Assembly: GCA_001936135.1 (NCBI GenBank)
Contig: CP012813.1
Coordinates: forward strand, 1,302,001-1,366,000
Origin: Saccharomycopsis fibuligera x Saccharomycopsis cf. fibuligera
Taxonomy: Eukaryota; Ascomycota; Saccharomycetes; Ascoideales; Saccharomycopsidaceae
Reading direction: 5' to 3'
Length of the DNA stretch: 64,000 bases
Shown here: one piece after another, positions 60,001 through 64,000 of the stretch
How positions within the stretch are numbered: the first letter of the stretch is position 1
How the letters are laid out: every line of letters begins with the position of its first letter
Made by a program: the position numbers and the translations under genes
Notes under the pieces: generated by a model
The model's database searches: none
Told to the model about the DNA's origin: nothing
Seen by the model: the letters and a program-made list of their open reading frames with translations, nothing else

Positions 60001-61971
60001 ATGGCAGTTTTGATTAAAAAGCATAAGCAGAAAAAGAACGTTGTTCTCAATCAAGATGAGCTTCTGTTCTTAAATGACGAGGAAAACTATATCAATTTGG
60101 ATAATCTTTTCGCAAAGTATTCTTGTGCACCTGCTGCCACTGATGCTCATCGGGTCAACAATACAGCTACTAATGGTGGTTTATTGGCAGCTCCTATATC
60201 ATGTCAAGTCAGCTCAAGCAGTGTGACAAATAGCAGCGCTTTTCAATCTGCCCGTTCTAATGAGGAGGATCAACGCAGTGCAGACATTGATCCTTTCGAA
60301 CCACATCAGCATCAGCAAAAACACAAGCGCCATCATCATCGTCGTCATCGACATCAGAATACTCGTTCCGAGCCAGTTGAATTGGAAGTGAAAGATCCCT
60401 TTATCAGAGCCCAATCAACAAATTTTGATACCTTTGACGAAAATGTTGACTCTGTGTCTATGTTGTCGTCCTCTTCTACGGCATCCCATAAACATACAAG
60501 GCCAAGAAGACTAAAAAACTACTTGTATAATGACTACAACTACGATATACAAAAACTTGAAGCAACTTCCAGTTACCAGCAACGTCTTGACAACTTGACA
60601 CCGCCAACGAATGCTCCCAATGCAAACAATCTGCTGCAAATCTCTGTAGATGAAGTACAGCTACCGGTGCCTGCAAGCGAAAATGTTTCCGGCGTATCCA
60701 GTAAAAAAAGAATATGGCAGAAATCAAAAAAGAAGAAGCAAAGGGATCACCAAGATGATGATATCAAGTTCGCACTACCAAGTCATAAATTGCAAGATAT
60801 TGATAAATTAGTAGCTTTACTCGATCAATTGGATAAACAGAGCGCTGGCGCTCATGATGTCTCTACTGTTTCGGATGCTGACAGTTTCTCAAGAGGTGGC
60901 CCTTCTGCTGTCAAATCACTGGCTAGTTCTTCTGTTTCCGAAGCTGGTTTTCGTGATTATCATTCGAGGAGTTTAGACATTAGTTCCAAAGTTCAATCAA
61001 TGGTGGGTAAGCAGCTCAAAAGGGAGCTTTCTTATGAACTAATAATTGAACATGAGAGAGGTATAATTTTATTTGGGTATCCTTTTTTCAACAAAAGTGC
61101 ATTGATCAAGGGGCTAGATCCACCATTATTTGTAAATAAACATAACAAGCCGGTAAATATCACGGAAAGAGGGCACTCTACTACTACTGGTGCCTTCTCC
61201 TATAACATGAACTTGTATCCTCTTGATGCAGCTAACTGGAAATGGAAATGGGATAAATGGTATGTGCTCATGTTGGAAGCGGATACTGATGATCAAGGCT
61301 GGGTCTATTCTGGGTTGACTTTCTACTCATCCAATTGGAGAGGAAAGTACAGATTTGGTAACAGTGTGAGAAAACGAGTTTGGATACGACTAAAGGAGAG
61401 GCGTACAAGGGTAATACACCATAACCATAATAAGAACGCTTTTACTGATGACACTGCTGCTGCTGCTACAATAGAAGCAGAGCTAAATCTAACAAGGACA
61501 GAAGGTAACGATTTGCTAGTCGCTGGCTCATTACAAGAAAAAGAAGCGAATCAACAGCAGAAAATTAACAAGGAGATCAATCATTTTTTTGACAAATTGG
61601 AAGGTTTTTACTTGGACAGATTCAAGATAGAATTTCTTATCGAAACCCTTACTACAGAACGGTATTTAACGATACAGCCAACACCAAGGTACTCTATCAA
61701 CAAAGCTTTACTTTACGACACCCACAATTTTGACAGAATAATACGTAGCTTTTTGTTTGATGAGTCCAAAGTCATATTAAGCTCCAAATTACAACAAATT
61801 CTTTCAGCAGCAGCAAACGGTACTGGAATCGCACCTGCAATAGGAACTGATATAGAAGCAGATTTGAAGAACGGCAGCAATAGCACAAACCTTGACGAGA
61901 ATGAACAGAAGATTATTAGGGATTTTATTGGAAAATTAGACATGGTTATTCATAGAAGCGTGCAAACATAA
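60001..61971 (+). CDS. Dysferlin-domain (DysF) protein, Mug65/Spo73-like
   Basis: 656 residues from ATG 60001 (MAVLIKKHKQKKNVVLNQDE); in-frame ATGs at 59908 and 59959 would add about 31 or 14 residues. The first ~330 residues are low-complexity, with a His/Arg cluster (HKRHHHRRHRH). The DysF region at about 340-470 contains IEHERGIILFGYPFFNKSAL, LYPLDAANWKWKWDKWYVLM, DQGWVYSGLTFYSSNWRGKY and VRKRVWIRLKERR, which are the N- and C-terminal DysF Trp/Arg motifs. No transmembrane segment is evident, unlike the Pex30 family, so Mug65/Spo73 (meiotic membrane) proteins are the closer match. Function in this species is unknown. Two CTG codons in NNLLQIS would read Ser-Ser in the CUG clade. Confidence 0.78.
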   Translation: MAVLIKKHKQKKNVVLNQDELLFLNDEENYINLDNLFAKYSCAPAATDAHRVNNTATNGGLLAAPISCQVSSSSVTNSSAFQSARSNEEDQRSADIDPFEPHQHQQKHKRHHHRRHRHQNTRSEPVELEVKDPFIRAQSTNFDTFDENVDSVSMLSSSSTASHKHTRPRRLKNYLYNDYNYDIQKLEATSSYQQRLDNLTPPTNAPNANNLLQISVDEVQLPVPASENVSGVSSKKRIWQKSKKKKQRDHQDDDIKFALPSHKLQDIDKLVALLDQLDKQSAGAHDVSTVSDADSFSRGGPSAVKSLASSSVSEAGFRDYHSRSLDISSKVQSMVGKQLKRELSYELIIEHERGIILFGYPFFNKSALIKGLDPPLFVNKHNKPVNITERGHSTTTGAFSYNMNLYPLDAANWKWKWDKWYVLMLEADTDDQGWVYSGLTFYSSNWRGKYRFGNSVRKRVWIRLKERRTRVIHHNHNKNAFTDDTAAAATIEAELNLTRTEGNDLLVAGSLQEKEANQQQKINKEINHFFDKLEGFYLDRFKIEFLIETLTTERYLTIQPTPRYSINKALLYDTHNFDRIIRSFLFDESKVILSSKLQQILSAAANGTGIAPAIGTDIEADLKNGSNSTNLDENEQKIIRDFIGKLDMVIHRSVQT

Positions 61972-62006
<35 letters not shown>

Positions 62007-62379
62007 TAGCATACTTAGACGGTACTCACCCTCCCAGTGTATACAAGTTAGTTTTTACCTTGAACGAGGCTATATGTGTAAAAATTGGACTCTAGTTTTG
62101 TTATCAGCCCAAAAAAAAAAAAAAAAAATTTTTGAATTAGTTTACAATTATTGTAAATAACAACAGAAAAACACCATTTCAATATATATCTGGAAGCTAT
62201 ATATGAGAAAAAAAAATATACTCACAATTTTATAACTCAAGTTTCCATATTCAGTGAAGCTCAAACAAAACAGCAAGAAAAAAAAAAAAAAAAAAAAGAA
62301 AAATAAAACACAAACGCAACATCAACCAAGTACTTCTTTTTTCAGGATTTTGATCAAATTCCAGGACTTAAAACCACTG
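61972..62379. other. Convergent 3' intergenic region dysferlin-domain gene / NOT3-5
   Basis: About 400 bp dominated by homopolymers: poly(T) at 61975-62005, poly(A) at about 62110-62128 and 62278-62297. These are transcript-end regions of two converging genes. Confidence 0.6.
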
Positions 62380-64000
62380 TCATACAAGATCAATTGGAGC
62401 CAACTGAGAGAATTCCAACTGATAATTGCTAATAACCCGAACGTTCCAATTGAACGCATCAAAGATTTCATAACTAGCAATCTCGTATTTTTCTGTAGTC
62501 GCGCTAGATTGATTCAATTTATAAAACCATAAAATTCCATTAACATGGAGTCTCCAATTTTTCAAAAATAATCCTCGTTTAGCAATTTTCCGTTCAATGG
62601 CAGTCAATCCGTAATAAAAGCCAAAAAACAAAACCAAAACATCAGCTTTAGCTAACTGAATATCCAAATCTAAAATTTGTTGACACTCTGGATCATAACG
62701 AAATTGACATCTGAAGGCATCCCATTCGGAATTCAATTTGGCAAATTCGGAAGGGTGCAATGTGGAATTGTAGCCTAAAGTCAGGTCCTTTCTTGGATTG
62801 ATCAATAAGTCCACCACGTTGGTTATCCGATAGTGTTGAGCTTGCTGTAGTGATTTCTTTTGCTGCTGTTGCTGTTGCTGTTCCTGTTCCTGTGTTTCGC
62901 CTTTTCCGTTGCTTTCTTCATCTTTTTCCCCTCCTAGGATTTTGCTCGTCTTTGTACCTCTAGTCTCTACAAACGAACTCACGAAACTTTGAATTCCTGG
63001 TGGTATCGAAGCAACCAAAACATCATTATTAAAATCAATTCTTTCATTTTGAGATTCAGATCCCGAATGCTTGTTTTGTAACAAGCTGCTGCTTAAAGAT
63101 GTCACATCGGGATTAGTACTAGCGCTCACATCACCATTAATTGTTTGACCAGAAATCCCTGGTTGCCCTGGAATCCCAAATGGTGATTGTTGCTGTGGTT
63201 GTTGCTTTTGAGCATGTGGTGGTATCTGTAACTGCGGGGGAAGCTGTGGTGCTATTGGTTGATTATCCTTCAGCACACTAGCCGCCGAGGAAAAAGGTGG
63301 GAAAACGTTACCATTATTAGGCTGCACCGCCGTTGTAGCCTGTTGTGAGGATGATATTGGCATTGCTGTCTGTTGCTGTTGTTGCTGCTTTTGGTCATTC
63401 GTTTGAGATTGTGATGGTAATGATGCTGCTGCACCAGCGGCAACGGCCCATTTTTTGTCTGTCACTGGTCTAGCAGGAGCCGCTGCTGGTCTTAGCTGAA
63501 TGGCCGAAGGAGGGAACGCACTTGATATTGGCTGTGGGCTTGGACTTGATTGTCTAATACCGGCCAGCAGACTTCTGATCCCATTATGTGACGGCGCGGG
63601 GCTAGCTTTTCTTGAAGGTATTTTAGTAGCATTGCCATTACCATTACCATTACTCGACGGTATCACTGGTGAATCTTCTCTCTCACTGCTGTCTTCGGAT
63701 AATTTGCCCTCACCATTTATGCCATCGAATGAACTCTTAACATCATGGACCAATATATTATCTCTTTCTTCTAATCCCAATGTTTCATATATCGAGTCAT
63801 CGTACATGAAATCGGGTTCTTGATTGCTCTCCACAAAATACTGAATATCGTCTTTCAAATCATTCAAGGCTTCGGGTTCCAATTTTCCATTTTGCAAAAG
63901 TCTCAATACAAGTTCAAGCTGTTGTTGGTGAAATTTGAACATGTTCATTATATCATCGAGCTCAGTTTTCCTTTCTTGATCTTTTGCACTCAACCCACCT
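62380..64000 (-). CDS. NOT5: CCR4-NOT complex subunit Not3/Not5, 5' end outside window
   Basis: The minus-strand frame is open to the right edge; about 540 residues are visible and the N-terminal coiled-coil (roughly 150-200 residues in the family) is missing. The visible part starts in the Not3/5 N-terminal domain (FKFHQQQLELVLRLLQNGKL, DDIQYFVESNQEPDFMYDD), passes a long Pro/Ser/Gln linker and ends in the NOT2/3/5 box (DLLINPRKDLTLGYNSTLHP, then VLVLFFGFYYGLTAIERKIA and RGLFLKNWRLHVNGILWFYK). Family role: scaffold of CCR4-NOT, joining codon-optimality sensing to deadenylation and mRNA decay. NOT5 versus NOT3 cannot be settled with the N-terminus absent. TTG at 63993 is an internal Leu, not the start. 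Confidence 0.85.
   Translation of the reverse strand, partial: GGLSAKDQERKTELDDIMNMFKFHQQQLELVLRLLQNGKLEPEALNDLKDDIQYFVESNQEPDFMYDDSIYETLGLEERDNILVHDVKSSFDGINGEGKLSEDSSEREDSPVIPSSNGNGNGNATKIPSRKASPAPSHNGIRSLLAGIRQSSPSPQPISSAFPPSAIQLRPAAAPARPVTDKKWAVAAGAAASLPSQSQTNDQKQQQQQQTAMPISSSQQATTAVQPNNGNVFPPFSSAASVLKDNQPIAPQLPPQLQIPPHAQKQQPQQQSPFGIPGQPGISGQTINGDVSASTNPDVTSLSSSLLQNKHSGSESQNERIDFNNDVLVASIPPGIQSFVSSFVETRGTKTSKILGGEKDEESNGKGETQEQEQQQQQQQKKSLQQAQHYRITNVVDLLINPRKDLTLGYNSTLHPSEFAKLNSEWDAFRCQFRYDPECQQILDLDIQLAKADVLVLFFGFYYGLTAIERKIAKRGLFLKNWRLHVNGILWFYKLNQSSATTEKYEIASYEIFDAFNWNVRVISNYQLEFSQLAPIDLV

Noticed and set aside
1-64000. CRISPR array, bacterial operons, ribosome-binding sites or phage features
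   Set aside because: The DNA is clearly yeast nuclear, with introns, TATA promoters and eukaryotic proteins; the repeats are microsatellites and homopolymers.

Overview
This is nuclear DNA from an ascomycete yeast. About 25 protein genes sit on both strands, most without introns. The introns that can be seen are short, lie near the 5' end of the gene and carry GTATGT or GTAAGT donors and (TA)CTAAC branch sites. The gene set (UTP22, ENA-type Na+ pump, GLO3, ULP2, DOA10/SSM4, SSO, SUP35, MRPS28, ERG28, YKE4, EMC5, AIM11, CAP2, CKA2, NOT3/5) is that of the Saccharomycotina. In-frame CTG codons are rare in conserved cores, and one in GLO3 (8182-8184) falls where serine fits the family, so I infer the CUG-Ser (Candida/Lodderomyces) clade. 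The retained Aquarius spliceosomal helicase and the mitochondrial MetX-type acyltransferase fit that. Species is not determinable; a Lodderomyces or C. parapsilosis-like yeast is a guess.

Layout. 1-2306: N-terminal part of UTP22 (-), running off the left edge. 2307-4243: GC-rich divergent promoter. 4244-15372: ENA pump, GLO3 and a two-exon ULP2, all (+). 16319-20638: DOA10 (-). 21059: small CDC26 (+). 23447-27801: tandem pair of Dal5-like MFS transporters (+) with long promoters and a near-identical internal block that looks like recent gene conversion. 28412-30688: coiled-coil protein of unknown role (-). 31790-37089: SSO, SUP35 and MRPS28 (+). 37501-39986: MetX-family O-acyltransferase and spliced ERG28 (-). 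40288-43684: YKE4 and a three-exon CBM48 protein like CRP1/MDG1 (+). 44207-49680: spliced EMC5 and the Aquarius helicase (-). 50214-53612: spliced AIM11 (-), CAP2 and CKA2 (+). 54326-58521: unrecognised gene with upstream exon material, then a bZIP factor of the Rca1/Cst6 type (-). 60001-61971: dysferlin-domain protein (+). 62380-64000: NOT3/NOT5 (-), running off the right edge.

Most genes are unrelated housekeeping functions placed side by side: ribosome biogenesis, vesicle traffic, ER quality control and sterol synthesis, translation termination, splicing, actin capping, CK2 signalling and mRNA decay. Several ER-membrane functions recur (DOA10, ERG28, YKE4, EMC5), but nothing shows that they are co-regulated. 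No tRNA, rRNA, transposon, LTR or CRISPR array was recognised. The least explained parts are the mosaic transporter pair, the long foldback at 59532-59614 with a coding-like startless frame beside it, the coiled-coil gene at 28412-30688 and the gene at 54326-56177.
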